From positions 31,121-95,120 of the forward strand of contig NZ_KE384066.1 in NCBI RefSeq assembly GCF_000423625.1: 64,000 bases of DNA, in the 5' to 3' direction. The stretch is from Pseudonocardia asaccharolytica DSM 44247 = NBRC 16224 (lineage in GTDB: Bacteria > Actinomycetota > Actinomycetes > Mycobacteriales > Pseudonocardiaceae). Under the pieces are notes generated by a model that worked only from the letters and a program-made list of their open reading frames with translations, did no database searches and was not told where the DNA came from. The translations under genes were made by a program, and so were the position numbers. Shown piece after piece: positions 1 through 7,712 of this stretch; positions within the stretch are counted from its first letter, which is position 1, and the number at the start of each line of letters is the position of its first letter.

Positions 1-110
1 CGCGGCGGTGCGTCCAGCCCCGCGACCACGAGCTCGGGTCTGGGCCGGACGGCCGACAACGATGCGACCGCTCGACGGAACGGGGCTGGAGGGGCGGTCG
101 CGTCAGACAC
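1..110 (-). CDS. DUF3000 family protein (partial, 5' end only)
   Basis: The first 36 codons of a minus-strand gene that runs off the left edge. It starts with GTG at 108-110. The peptide begins MSDATAPPAPFRRAV and continues with an RPRPEL stretch, which resembles the N-terminus of the actinobacterial DUF3000 family. Family members are commonly encoded next to and divergent from hemE, as here. No biochemical role is known to me. The call rests on a short stretch, so the family is likely rather than certain. The interval to hemE (111-207) would hold both promoters. Confidence 0.6.
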   Translation of the reverse strand, partial: MSDATAPPAPFRRAVASLSAVRPRPELVVAGLDAPP

Positions 111-207
111 GCCCGAGGACTCTAGGTCGCAAGGCCGGCGCCCGGGGACAGGCGCGCCGGGATGCGGGCGGACGACGCGCAAGGCCGCATGGGAGGATGG
201 TCGGGCC

Positions 208-1299
208 ATGGCTGCCCTGTCGGACCCCCTCCTTTCGCCCCCGGCCGCGACCCTTGACGTCCCGCCGCGCCGCAACCTCGCCACCGCGCCGTTCCTCGTG
301 GCCACCCGCGGCGGCCGCCCGTCCCGGTTGCCGGTGTGGTTCATGCGCCAAGCGGGCCGGTCGCTGCCCGAGTACCGCGCGCTGCGCGCCGACACCGGCA
401 TGCTCGAGGCCTGCCTGACCCCCGACCTCGTATGCGAAATCACGCTGCAGCCGGTGCGCAGGCACGGTGTAGACGCGGCGATCCTGTTCAGCGACATCGT
501 GGTTCCGCTGGCCGCGGCCGGCGTCGGGGTCGACATCGTGCCCGGCACCGGGCCGGTCGTCGCCCATCCGGTACGCACCGCGGCCGACGTCGCGCGACTG
601 CCGGTGCTGCACCCCGAGCAGGTCGCGCCGGTCACCGAGGCGATCGGGCTGCTGCTCCCCGAGCTGGGCCAGACGCCGCTCATCGGCTTCGCAGGCGCGC
701 CGTTCACGCTCGCCTCCTACCTCGTCGAAGGTGGGCCGAGCCGCCACCACGAGCGCACCAAGGCGCTCATGCGCTCGGCTCCCGAGGCGTGGCATGCGCT
801 GCTGGCCGGGCTCGCCGAACTCACCTTGACGTTCCTGCGGGCGCAGGTCGCGGCGGGGGTCGACGCGGTCCAACTGTTCGACTCCTGGGCCGGCGCGCTG
901 TCGGAGCGCGACTATCGGGAGTACGTGCTGCCGCATTCGGCCGCGGTGTTGCACGGGATCGCCGACGCGGGCGTACCGCGGATCCACTTCGGGGTCGGCA
1001 CCGGCGAGCTGCTGGGCGCGATGGCCGAGGCCGGCGCCGACGTCATCGGGGTCGACTGGCGAGTTCCGCTGCACGTCGCCGCCCGCCGCACCGGCGGCAC
1101 GCATCCGGTGCAGGGCAACCTCGATCCGGCCGTCCTGTTCGCCGATCAGGCGTCGATCGACGCCGATGTCCGGCGGATCGCGGACGAGGGCCGTCGCGCG
1201 CCGGGACACGTGTTCAACCTCGGGCACGGGGTGTTGCCGCAGACCGATCCGGACGCCCTGACCCGCGTGGTCGAGCTGGTGCATTCGCTGCGCGTCTAG
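208..1299 (+). CDS. hemE: Uroporphyrinogen decarboxylase
   Basis: Cytosolic enzyme that removes four carboxyl groups from uroporphyrinogen III to give coproporphyrinogen III, in heme synthesis. The protein is 363 aa, the usual family length. The signature FMRQAGR is at about residues 45-51, and the family C-terminal segment FNLGHGV is present. The ATG at 208 follows a GGAGG-like site (192-196) and is preferred to internal starts. The next gene begins 11 bases after the stop, so hemE and the oxidase gene are probably cotranscribed. Together with chdC further on they form a late heme-synthesis cluster. Confidence 0.97.
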   Translation: MAALSDPLLSPPAATLDVPPRRNLATAPFLVATRGGRPSRLPVWFMRQAGRSLPEYRALRADTGMLEACLTPDLVCEITLQPVRRHGVDAAILFSDIVVPLAAAGVGVDIVPGTGPVVAHPVRTAADVARLPVLHPEQVAPVTEAIGLLLPELGQTPLIGFAGAPFTLASYLVEGGPSRHHERTKALMRSAPEAWHALLAGLAELTLTFLRAQVAAGVDAVQLFDSWAGALSERDYREYVLPHSAAVLHGIADAGVPRIHFGVGTGELLGAMAEAGADVIGVDWRVPLHVAARRTGGTHPVQGNLDPAVLFADQASIDADVRRIADEGRRAPGHVFNLGHGVLPQTDPDALTRVVELVHSLRV

Positions 1300-1310
1300 T
1301 GGACGGGGTC

Positions 1311-2741
1311 ATGCGGGTCGCGGTCATCGGCGGTGGGATCTCCGGTCTCGCGGCCGCACACCGGCTGCGCGGACTGCTCGGCCCGGCCGCGACGATCACC
1401 GTTGTGGAGCGCGCCGAACGGTTGGGCGGCGTGCTGCGCACCATTGACCTCGGCGGTGTCCCGTTCGACGTGGGCGCCGAGGCGTTCCTGGCGCGTCCGC
1501 CGGAGGTCCCGGCGCTGCTCGCCGAGCTCGACCTGCGCGACGCGCTGGTGCACCCGACCGCCGCCGCGCCCACCCTCCGCGTGGGCGGCCGCACCAGGCC
1601 GCTGCCCGCCGGGACGCTGCTCGGGGTGCCGACAAGCCGGGCCCGGCTGAACGGGGTGCTCTCGCCTGCCGGTCTCGCCGCGGTGGTCGCCGAGCCGGAC
1701 CGGTCGTTGCGCTGGGTGCGCGGCGGCGACACCGCGCTGGGTGGCTTGTTGCGTGAGCGATTCGGCGACGAGGTCGCCGACCGGATCGCCGACCCGCTGC
1801 TCGGTGGGGTCTACGCCGGGCGCGTCGACGGGCTGGGCGTGCGCGCCACCATCCCGGCGCTGGCCGCCGCCCTCGATGCGGGCGCCCCCTCTGTCATCGC
1901 CGCCGCCGACTCCGCGAGTCGCGGTATTTCCGAGTGCGAGTCGGTGAATTCTCGCGACCGAGTCGCGCCCGCGCCGATGTTCGGCGCGCTGCGCGGGGGC
2001 TACCGGATGCTCCTCGACGCCCTCACGTCGGCGTCGGGTGCCCGGATCCGGCTGAACACCACCGCGCGTGGTCTGGAACGCAGCGCGTCCGGCTGGCGGA
2101 TCGTACTCGGTCCGTCCATCGAACCGGAGACCCTCGAGGCCGACGCCGTGGTGCTGGCCGTTCCGGCGCCCGCCCTGCGCCGCCTGCTCGACGACGTCGT
2201 GCCGGCCGCGGCCGCCGTCACGGGCGAGATCGAACTCGCGTCCTCGGTCGTCGTCGCAATGGCCTACCGGGCGACCGATACCTGCACGCTGCCCCTGGCG
2301 TCCGGCGTGCTCATCGCGGCCGACGAGCCGCTGTCGATCAAGGCGGCGACGTACGCCTCGGCCAAGTGGGGGCATCTCGCCCCGGAGGCGACCGACGGGA
2401 TGGTCCGGCTGCGGGCCTCGCTCGGCCGGTTCGGAGAGACGACGACCCTGCAGGTCGACGACGCCGAGCTCGTCGCCCGCGTCCGCGCCGATCTCGCGAC
2501 GCTCACCGGCGTCACCGCCGAGCCCGTGGCGGTGCATGTGCAGCGGTGGGGTGGCGGGCTGCCGCAGTATGCGGTCGGGCACGGCGAGCGGGTCGCGGCC
2601 ATCGAGGCCGCGGTCGCGGCGGTGCCCGGGCTGGCGGTGGCGGGTTCGGCGCTGCACGGCGTCGGCGTCCCGGCCTGCGTGCGGACGGCACAGGCGGCGG
2701 CGGAACGCGTCGCGGCGTGGCTGTCCGAGCCCGCCCGGTAA
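1311..2741 (+). CDS. cgoX: Coproporphyrinogen/protoporphyrinogen oxidase (HemY/CgoX type)
   Basis: FAD-dependent oxidase of heme synthesis. Because chdC is nearby, the likely reaction is coproporphyrinogen III to coproporphyrin III. The N-terminus MRVAVIGGGISGLAAA is the Rossmann FAD-binding motif, followed by the family segment VPFDVGAEAF. The protein is 476 aa from ATG 1311; a GTG at 1299 overlapping the hemE stop is an alternative. Residues of about 201-220 (bases 1912-1967) read SRGISECESV and similar. They are encoded by a dispersed repeat also found in two intergenic places, so the gene seems to have absorbed an in-frame insertion before the family sequence resumes at MFGALRGGYRML. Whether it is active cannot be told from sequence. 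Confidence 0.93.
   Translation: MRVAVIGGGISGLAAAHRLRGLLGPAATITVVERAERLGGVLRTIDLGGVPFDVGAEAFLARPPEVPALLAELDLRDALVHPTAAAPTLRVGGRTRPLPAGTLLGVPTSRARLNGVLSPAGLAAVVAEPDRSLRWVRGGDTALGGLLRERFGDEVADRIADPLLGGVYAGRVDGLGVRATIPALAAALDAGAPSVIAAADSASRGISECESVNSRDRVAPAPMFGALRGGYRMLLDALTSASGARIRLNTTARGLERSASGWRIVLGPSIEPETLEADAVVLAVPAPALRRLLDDVVPAAAAVTGEIELASSVVVAMAYRATDTCTLPLASGVLIAADEPLSIKAATYASAKWGHLAPEATDGMVRLRASLGRFGETTTLQVDDAELVARVRADLATLTGVTAEPVAVHVQRWGGGLPQYAVGHGERVAAIEAAVAAVPGLAVAGSALHGVGVPACVRTAQAAAERVAAWLSEPAR
1912..1967. repeat. Dispersed GCGAGTCGSGGTATTTCCG repeat, copy inside a CDS
   Basis: Contains CGCGAGTCGCGGTATTTCCG, followed by two degenerate units with the core GAGTCG. The same core occurs in reverse orientation at 2764-2801 and 33292-33361. 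Units are about 20-22 nt long. This copy is in frame within the heme oxidase gene. Confidence 0.85.
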
Positions 2742-2763
2742 GAACCCGGCTCGCTCGCGGACG

Positions 2764-2801
2764 GATCGCGACTCGCGCTCGGAAATACCCCGACTCGCGG
2801 G
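2764..2801. repeat. Dispersed GCGAGTCGSGGTATTTCCG repeat, intergenic copy
   Basis: Lies between the heme oxidase gene and chdC. On the minus strand it reads CGCGAGTCGGGGTATTTCCG and is followed by a further GCGAGTCG unit. It is close to identical to the core of the copy inside the upstream gene and to the copy at 33292-33361. Confidence 0.85.
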
Positions 2802-2856
2802 GGTGGCGGGGGAGTGCCCGGGGGTCGCGGGGGAAGGGGCGTGGCAGCATGGAGAC

Positions 2857-3552
2857 ATGGCGCGGCTGAACTACAACGAGCTCAACGAGACGATCCGGTA
2901 CACCATGTGGTCGGTCTTCCAGATCCAACCCGGGCGGCTGGGGGAGGATCGCGCCGAGGCCGCATCGCAGGCGGGGGAGTTCATCGAGGCGCTGGCGGAC
3001 AAGGGCGTCGTCGTCCGCGGCGTCTACGACGTGGCCGGGCTGCGCGCCGACGCCGACTTCATGATCTGGTGGCACGCGGACAACATCGAGGCGCTGCAGG
3101 CCGCCTACACCGACCTGCGCCGCACCACCGCGCTCGGCAGGGCGTCGGTCCCCGTGTGGAGCCAGGCCGCCCTGCACCGTCCCGCGGAGTTCAACAAGAG
3201 CCACATCCCGGCGTTCCTGGCCGGTGAGGACGCCCGGCGCTATGTCTGCGTCTACCCGTTCGTGCGCTCCTACGACTGGTATCTGCTGCCCGACGACGAG
3301 CGGCGCAAGATGCTCGCCGAGCACGGGGCGATGGCGCGCGGCTATCCCGACGTCCGCGCCAACACGGTGCCCGCCTTCGCCCTTGGCGACTACGAGTGGG
3401 TCCTCGCGTTCGAGGCGGACGAGCTGGACCGCATCGTCGACCTCATGCGACACCTGCGCGGTGCCGAGGCCCGCCTGCACGTGCGGGAGGAGATCCCCTT
3501 CTACACCGGGCCGCGGGTGGAGATCCGCGATCTGGTCGCCTCCCTGCCCTGA
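2857..3552 (+). CDS. chdC: Coproheme decarboxylase
   Basis: Final enzyme of the coproporphyrin heme pathway. It uses peroxide to decarboxylate two propionates of coproheme, giving heme b. The 231-aa protein belongs to the chlorite-dismutase superfamily in its short actinobacterial form. Tyr133 (CVYPFVRSYDWY), His156 (MLAEHGAM) and His116 (KSHIPAF) match, with a constant two-residue offset, the catalytic Tyr135, proximal His158 and distal His118 known from the corynebacterial enzyme. A GGAG lies just before the ATG at 2857. The gap to the oxidase gene is filled by a dispersed repeat, so a separate promoter is possible. Confidence 0.95.
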   Translation: MARLNYNELNETIRYTMWSVFQIQPGRLGEDRAEAASQAGEFIEALADKGVVVRGVYDVAGLRADADFMIWWHADNIEALQAAYTDLRRTTALGRASVPVWSQAALHRPAEFNKSHIPAFLAGEDARRYVCVYPFVRSYDWYLLPDDERRKMLAEHGAMARGYPDVRANTVPAFALGDYEWVLAFEADELDRIVDLMRHLRGAEARLHVREEIPFYTGPRVEIRDLVASLP

Positions 3553-3579
3553 CCGGGCGCCCGGGCCGATCGCGAGCGC

Positions 3580-3641
3580 TTGACAGGTCCGCGGCGAGGG
3601 GTTCAGTCTCGGATTCGATGTGAATCACATCGAATCCGAGA
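3580..3641 (+). promoter_or_regulatory. TTGACA -35 element and 35-bp palindrome
   Basis: TTGACA at 3580-3585 is followed by a weak -10 (TTCAGT, 3602-3607). It leads into a palindrome at 3607-3641 with 16-bp perfect arms (TCTCGGATTCGATGTG) and a 3-nt AAT centre. The palindrome ends 26 bases before the start codon of the MetE-like gene. Its place across the expected transcription start suggests a repressor operator. No cognate regulator is adjacent. Confidence 0.65.
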
Positions 3642-3666
3642 TCACTCTCCGAAGGGAATGGCCGCG

Positions 3667-4815
3667 ATGAAGCGCTCCACCCAGCGGATTCTCACGACAC
3701 ATACCGGCAGCCTGCCTCGTCCGGATTATCTGCTCGAGCTCGTCACCACGGCCCCACGCGGGCCGGTCGCCGATGCGACCCGGCCGAGCCAGGTCCGCAA
3801 GGCGGTCGCCGAAATCGTCAGAAAGCAGGCCGATCACGGGATCGACGTGATCAACGACGGCGAGATGGGGAAGGAGAGCTACTCCACCTACGTCCGGGAG
3901 CGGCTCACCGGCTTCGAGGGGGCCGGCGAGCAGGCGATCGGAATGCCGGACATGGCCGAGTTCCCCGCCTACACCGACAAGTTCATGCGCGAGATGGGCC
4001 CAGCCGTCGGGAACATCATGGCCCCGCCGGCTTGTATCGGCCCCATCCAGGTCAGGGACCGCGAGCAGGTCGTCCAGGACGTCGACAACCTGCGCGCCGC
4101 GGCGGCCGAGGTCGAGTGCGAGGACCTGTTCCTGTCGGCAGCCTCCCCCGGGGTGGTAGCGCTGTTCTTCGCCAATCGCCATTATCCGACGCGCGAAGAG
4201 TACGTCATGGCCATCGCCGATGCCATGCGCGCGGAGTACGAAGCGATCGTCGCCGCCGGAATCGTGCTGCAACTCGATTGCCCGGACCTGGCGATGGGCC
4301 GGCATATTCAGTTCGCCGACGCCGATCTCGACGAGTTCCGCGAACAGGCGCGGCTCAATGTCGAGGCTCTGAACCGTGCGACCGCGAACATCGATCCCGA
4401 CCAGCTGCGAATGCATTTGTGCTGGGGAAACTACGAGGGTCCGCACCACAGGGACGTGGCACTCAAGGACATCATCGACATCGTGCTCACCGCTCGCCCG
4501 AACGGTATCTCGCTGGAGTCGTGCAACCCGCGGCACGACCACGAGTGGGCGGTCTTCGAGGACGTCTCGCTGCCCGAGGGGAAGGTTCTGATCCCGGGCG
4601 TGGTCGACTCGACGAACAACTACATCGAACATCCCGAGCTGGTCGCCCAGCGTCTCGTCCGGTTCGCGCGGCTCGTCGGCAAGGAGAACGTCATGGCCGG
4701 CACCGACTGCGGGTTCGGGACCGCGGCCGGCCTCATGACCGTCGACCCGGACATCGCCTGGGCCAAGTTCGACGCCATGGCCGAGGGCGCCAGGCTGGCC
4801 GGCGCAGTGCTCTGA
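3667..4815 (+). CDS. MetE-like cobalamin-independent methyltransferase
   Basis: A 382-aa, single-domain relative of the C-terminal catalytic half of methionine synthase MetE. The N-terminal TTHTGSLPRP is typical. Zinc ligands appear present: HxC in MHLCWGNYEG, a Glu in GISLESCNPR and a late Cys in GTDCGFGTAAG. It would transfer a methyl (or other) group to a thiol; the substrate is unknown, because short MetE-like proteins serve several catabolic and thiol pathways. ATG 3667 is preferred because GAAGGG at 3651-3656 is 10 nt away; ATG 3658 would add three residues. The gene stands alone, convergent with qcrB. Confidence 0.85.
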   Translation: MKRSTQRILTTHTGSLPRPDYLLELVTTAPRGPVADATRPSQVRKAVAEIVRKQADHGIDVINDGEMGKESYSTYVRERLTGFEGAGEQAIGMPDMAEFPAYTDKFMREMGPAVGNIMAPPACIGPIQVRDREQVVQDVDNLRAAAAEVECEDLFLSAASPGVVALFFANRHYPTREEYVMAIADAMRAEYEAIVAAGIVLQLDCPDLAMGRHIQFADADLDEFREQARLNVEALNRATANIDPDQLRMHLCWGNYEGPHHRDVALKDIIDIVLTARPNGISLESCNPRHDHEWAVFEDVSLPEGKVLIPGVVDSTNNYIEHPELVAQRLVRFARLVGKENVMAGTDCGFGTAAGLMTVDPDIAWAKFDAMAEGARLAGAVL

Positions 4816-4859
4816 CGCGGGACTCAGACACGGCCCGGGCGCTGACGCCGCGGCGACGG

Positions 4860-6560
4860 TCAGTCGGTGAGCTCCTTGGGCCGGCCGTCGCCCGGCCGCC
4901 CGGCCAGCGCGCGGCGCTCCGCCTCGCGGGCCTCCCGCTCCCGGGCGCCGCGCTCGGCGACCTCGGCGTCGGCCTCGTCGGCCCGGGCCTGTTCCAGGGC
5001 CGCGGTCTCCTCGACCGGGTCGGGAAACAGCAGTGAGCCGGACACCGGGGCGCCCGCTATGCCGAGCTGGTTCATCCGCTTGGGCACCGAGGCGCCCTGG
5101 TATTCCAGCGGGATCGGGTGGCCGTGGGAGTCCACACCGGCCAGCGGCTGATGCACCTCGATGAACGCGCCGTGCGGCAGCCGCCGGATGATGCCGGTCT
5201 CGACGCCGTGCTCGAGCACCGCCCGGTCGTGGCGCTGCAGGCCGAGGCAGATCCGGTAGGTCACCCAGTAGACGATGGGCGGGACGAGCAGCACACCGAT
5301 CCGGCCCGCCCAGATGGTGGCGTTGAGCGAGACGTGGAAGAAGAACGCGATCACGTCGTTGATGCCGCTGAGCAGCAGCACGGTGTAGAACGCGATCCCC
5401 ATCATGCCCAGGGCGGTCCGCACCGGCGCGTCCCGCGGTCTTTGCAGCAGGTTGTGTCGCGCGTTGTCCTTGGTGAACTTCCGCTCGATCGTCGGATACG
5501 CGGCGGCGAGCACGTAGAGCACCGGAAGGAAGGCGGGGCTCGCCCAGAACGCCGGCGGAATGGTGTAGTTCCCGACGTAGATCTCCCACGGCGGGAAGAT
5601 CCGCAGCATGCCCTCGGTGAACAGCACGTACCAGTCGGGTTGCGAGAAAGCCGAGACCAGCGCCGCGTTGTAGGGTCCGTAGTTCCATATCGGGTTGATC
5701 TGGAAGATTCCCCCCATGATGGCGATGACGCCGGTCGTCGCGGCGAAGAACGCCCCGGCCTTGGCCGCGAACGCCGGCAGGATCCGGACGCCGACCACGT
5801 TCTTCTCGGTGCGACTCGGCCCGGGGAACTGGGTGTGCTTCTGGTACCAGACCAGCCCGACGTGCAGCGCGATCAGCGCGAGCAGGAGCCCGGGGATCAG
5901 CAGCACGTGGACGATGTAGAGCCGCGGAATGATGATGTCGCCGGGGAAGTCGCCGCCGAACAGGGCCCAATGGGTCCAGGTGCCGATCACCGGGATCGAG
6001 AGGATGAATCCCGAGGCGATCCGCAGGCCGGTGCCCGAGAGCAGGTCGTCGGGCAGCGAGTAGCCGGTGAAGCCCTCGAGGAACCCGAGGAACAGCAGCA
6101 GCACACCGATCAGCCAGTTCGCCTCCCGCGGCTTGCGGAAGGCGCCGGTGAAGAAGGTGCGGAACATGTGGGCGACCATCGCGGCCATGAACAGCAGCGC
6201 TGCCCAGTGGTGGACCTGCCGCACGAACAGCCCGCCGCGGACCTCGAAGGAGATCTGCAGCGCGGTCTCGTAGGCCCGCGACATGTGCACGCCGCGCAGG
6301 TCGTCGAACACGCCGGTGTAGGTCACCTCGGCCATCGAGGGGTCGAAGAACAGCGCCAGGTAGGTGCCCGAGGCCAGCAGCACGATGAAGCTGTACAGCG
6401 CGATCTCACCGAGCATGAACGACCACTGCGTCGGGAAGACCTTGTTGAACTGCCGGCGCATTCCCGCCGCAGGGTGGTAGCGCTGGTCGAGCTCGTCGAG
6501 GCTGCGTCCTGCCCTTTCCGCCCGGCCGGAAGACGCGGTGGGTGTCGTGATCGCGCTCAT
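4860..6560 (-). CDS. qcrB: Menaquinol-cytochrome c reductase cytochrome b subunit (orphan)
   Basis: Membrane subunit that carries the two b hemes of the actinobacterial bc1 complex. Length is 566 aa with the long charged C-terminal tail typical of the phylum. Heme-ligand histidines are seen at about His117/118 and His131 in one helix and His218 and His233 in another. The quinol-site motif is PDWY, the usual actinobacterial version of PEWY. GGGAGG lies 8 nt before the ATG. Unusually, no qcrC or qcrA is beside it: neighbours are a convergent MetE-like gene and a divergent yciO. It is therefore either a second paralogue or a relocated gene. Confidence 0.93.
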   Translation of the reverse strand: MSAITTPTASSGRAERAGRSLDELDQRYHPAAGMRRQFNKVFPTQWSFMLGEIALYSFIVLLASGTYLALFFDPSMAEVTYTGVFDDLRGVHMSRAYETALQISFEVRGGLFVRQVHHWAALLFMAAMVAHMFRTFFTGAFRKPREANWLIGVLLLFLGFLEGFTGYSLPDDLLSGTGLRIASGFILSIPVIGTWTHWALFGGDFPGDIIIPRLYIVHVLLIPGLLLALIALHVGLVWYQKHTQFPGPSRTEKNVVGVRILPAFAAKAGAFFAATTGVIAIMGGIFQINPIWNYGPYNAALVSAFSQPDWYVLFTEGMLRIFPPWEIYVGNYTIPPAFWASPAFLPVLYVLAAAYPTIERKFTKDNARHNLLQRPRDAPVRTALGMMGIAFYTVLLLSGINDVIAFFFHVSLNATIWAGRIGVLLVPPIVYWVTYRICLGLQRHDRAVLEHGVETGIIRRLPHGAFIEVHQPLAGVDSHGHPIPLEYQGASVPKRMNQLGIAGAPVSGSLLFPDPVEETAALEQARADEADAEVAERGAREREAREAERRALAGRPGDGRPKELTD

Positions 6561-6608
6561 GCTCGTCGCCTCCCGGAGGCGGATCGGCCAGCTTCGACAA
6601 TTGCCGTT

Positions 6609-6621
6609 CTACCTGAGGTAG
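6609..6621. promoter_or_regulatory. 13-bp palindrome upstream of qcrB
   Basis: CTACCTGAGGTAG is a perfect inverted repeat (6-bp arms, 1-nt centre) in the 219-bp divergent interval between qcrB and the yciO-like gene. It lies 49 bases from the qcrB start. It could be an operator, but nothing else in the window matches it. Confidence 0.35.
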
Positions 6622-6767
6622 TAAAGTGCCACAACAGCCAGCGTCCGGACTTGTGCGTTTTGTCCTCATTGTCTTTTGACCAGCCGGATGCGGCCCGCTT
6701 CCTCCCGGCCCAGGGAGAACGTCCCGAGGTCGCGCTCCACGGGCCCTTCCACACCCAAAGAGATCAG

Positions 6768-6773
6768 TAGGCT
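6768..6773 (+). promoter_or_regulatory. Candidate -10 (TAGGCT) for a leaderless yciO transcript
   Basis: TAGGCT ends 6 nt before the ATG at 6780 and the intervening bases are all C. No ribosome-binding site is present. This spacing places the transcription start at or next to the start codon, the common actinobacterial leaderless arrangement. No clear -35 is visible. Confidence 0.5.
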
Positions 6774-6779
6774 CCCCCC

Positions 6780-7400
6780 ATGGCGCGGTACTTCGATGTG
6801 CATCCGGTCGACCCGCAGCAGCGCTCGATCGGGCAGGTGGCCCAGCTGGTTCGCGACGGCGGACTGATCGCCTATCCCACGGACTCCTGCTTCGCCCTCG
6901 GTTGCCAGCTCGGCAACGCCGACGGGCTCAAGCGGATCCGCGAGATCCGCGATCTGGACGACAAGCACCACTTCACCCTGGTCTGCCGGGACTTCGCCCA
7001 GCTCGGCCATTTCGTCCTGGTGAGCAACACGGTGTTCCGGCTGATCAAGGCCTCGACCCCGGGCAGCTACACGTTCATCCTGCCCGCGACCAAGGAGGTA
7101 CCGCGCAGACTGCTGCACCCGAAGAAGAAGACGGTCGGGGTGCGGATCCCCCGGCATACCGTGGCGCAGGCGTTGCTCGCCGAGCTCGGTGAGCCGCTGG
7201 TGTCCTCCACGCTGCTGCTGCCGGACTCCCCGGAACCGCTCACCCAGGGCTGGGAGATCAAGGAGCGGCTCGACCACGCACTCGACGCCGTCGTGGACTC
7301 CGGGGACTGCGGTACGGAGCCCACGACGGTGATCGACTTCTCGGGACCGGAACCGGAGGTCGTCCGGCGCGGGGCGGGCGACCCGTCCCGGTTCGGATAG
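6780..7400 (+). CDS. YciO/YrdC/Sua5-family protein
   Basis: A 206-aa protein of the YrdC-like fold that binds nucleotides and RNA. The start (LVRDGGLIAYPTDSCFALGC) has the family's YPT(E/D)(S/T) motif, and KKKTVGVRIP is also characteristic. It looks closer to the YciO branch than to TsaC/Sua5, which makes threonylcarbamoyl-adenylate for tRNA; YciO function is less certain. The C-terminus carries no Sua5 domain. The gene is convergent with the MoaD-like gene, only 6 bases apart, and is probably leaderless. Confidence 0.85.
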   Translation: MARYFDVHPVDPQQRSIGQVAQLVRDGGLIAYPTDSCFALGCQLGNADGLKRIREIRDLDDKHHFTLVCRDFAQLGHFVLVSNTVFRLIKASTPGSYTFILPATKEVPRRLLHPKKKTVGVRIPRHTVAQALLAELGEPLVSSTLLLPDSPEPLTQGWEIKERLDHALDAVVDSGDCGTEPTTVIDFSGPEPEVVRRGAGDPSRFG

Positions 7401-7406
7401 CCCGGT

Positions 7407-7712
7407 TCACCCTCCGGCCATCGCCCCGATGATGAGGAACGGTTCCCGGCCTGCCGCGACCGCCTCGGGCAGCGGGGTGTCCGGTGGGTCATGGGAGAGG
7501 TCCTGCTCGCACGCGAAGAACCGGACGAACGAGCGGCGCCGTAACGTGCCGTGGTCGCGCACGGTGCCGCGCAGCACCGGATAGCGGGCCTCCAGGGCGT
7601 CCAGGACGGCGCGCTGGGTCGGGACGCCCACGACGGCCAGCTCCACGGGGCCGGTGACGCGCGCCAGCGTGCGCAGGTGCTGCGGCAGGACCACCCGGAT
7701 CACGGTGTTCAT
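7407..7712 (-). CDS. MoaD/ThiS-family ubiquitin-like protein
   Basis: A 101-aa predicted beta-grasp protein starting MNTVIRVVLPQHLRTLA. It ends in a bare Gly-Gly (IIGAMAGG), the hallmark of sulfur carriers and ubiquitin-like modifiers, where an E1-like enzyme adenylates the C-terminus. Its ATG overlaps the stop of the upstream beta-propeller gene (ATGA), so the two are translationally coupled. No MoaE, MoeB/ThiF or JAB protease gene is nearby. It could be a sulfur carrier for a cofactor or a protein modifier; the sequence does not decide. Confidence 0.85.
   Translation of the reverse strand: MNTVIRVVLPQHLRTLARVTGPVELAVVGVPTQRAVLDALEARYPVLRGTVRDHGTLRRRSFVRFFACEQDLSHDPPDTPLPEAVAAGREPFLIIGAMAGG

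Noticed and set aside
103..1284. 393-aa open frame antisense to hemE
   Set aside because: Arg/Gly-rich shadow composition with no family motif; hemE on the other strand is unequivocal.
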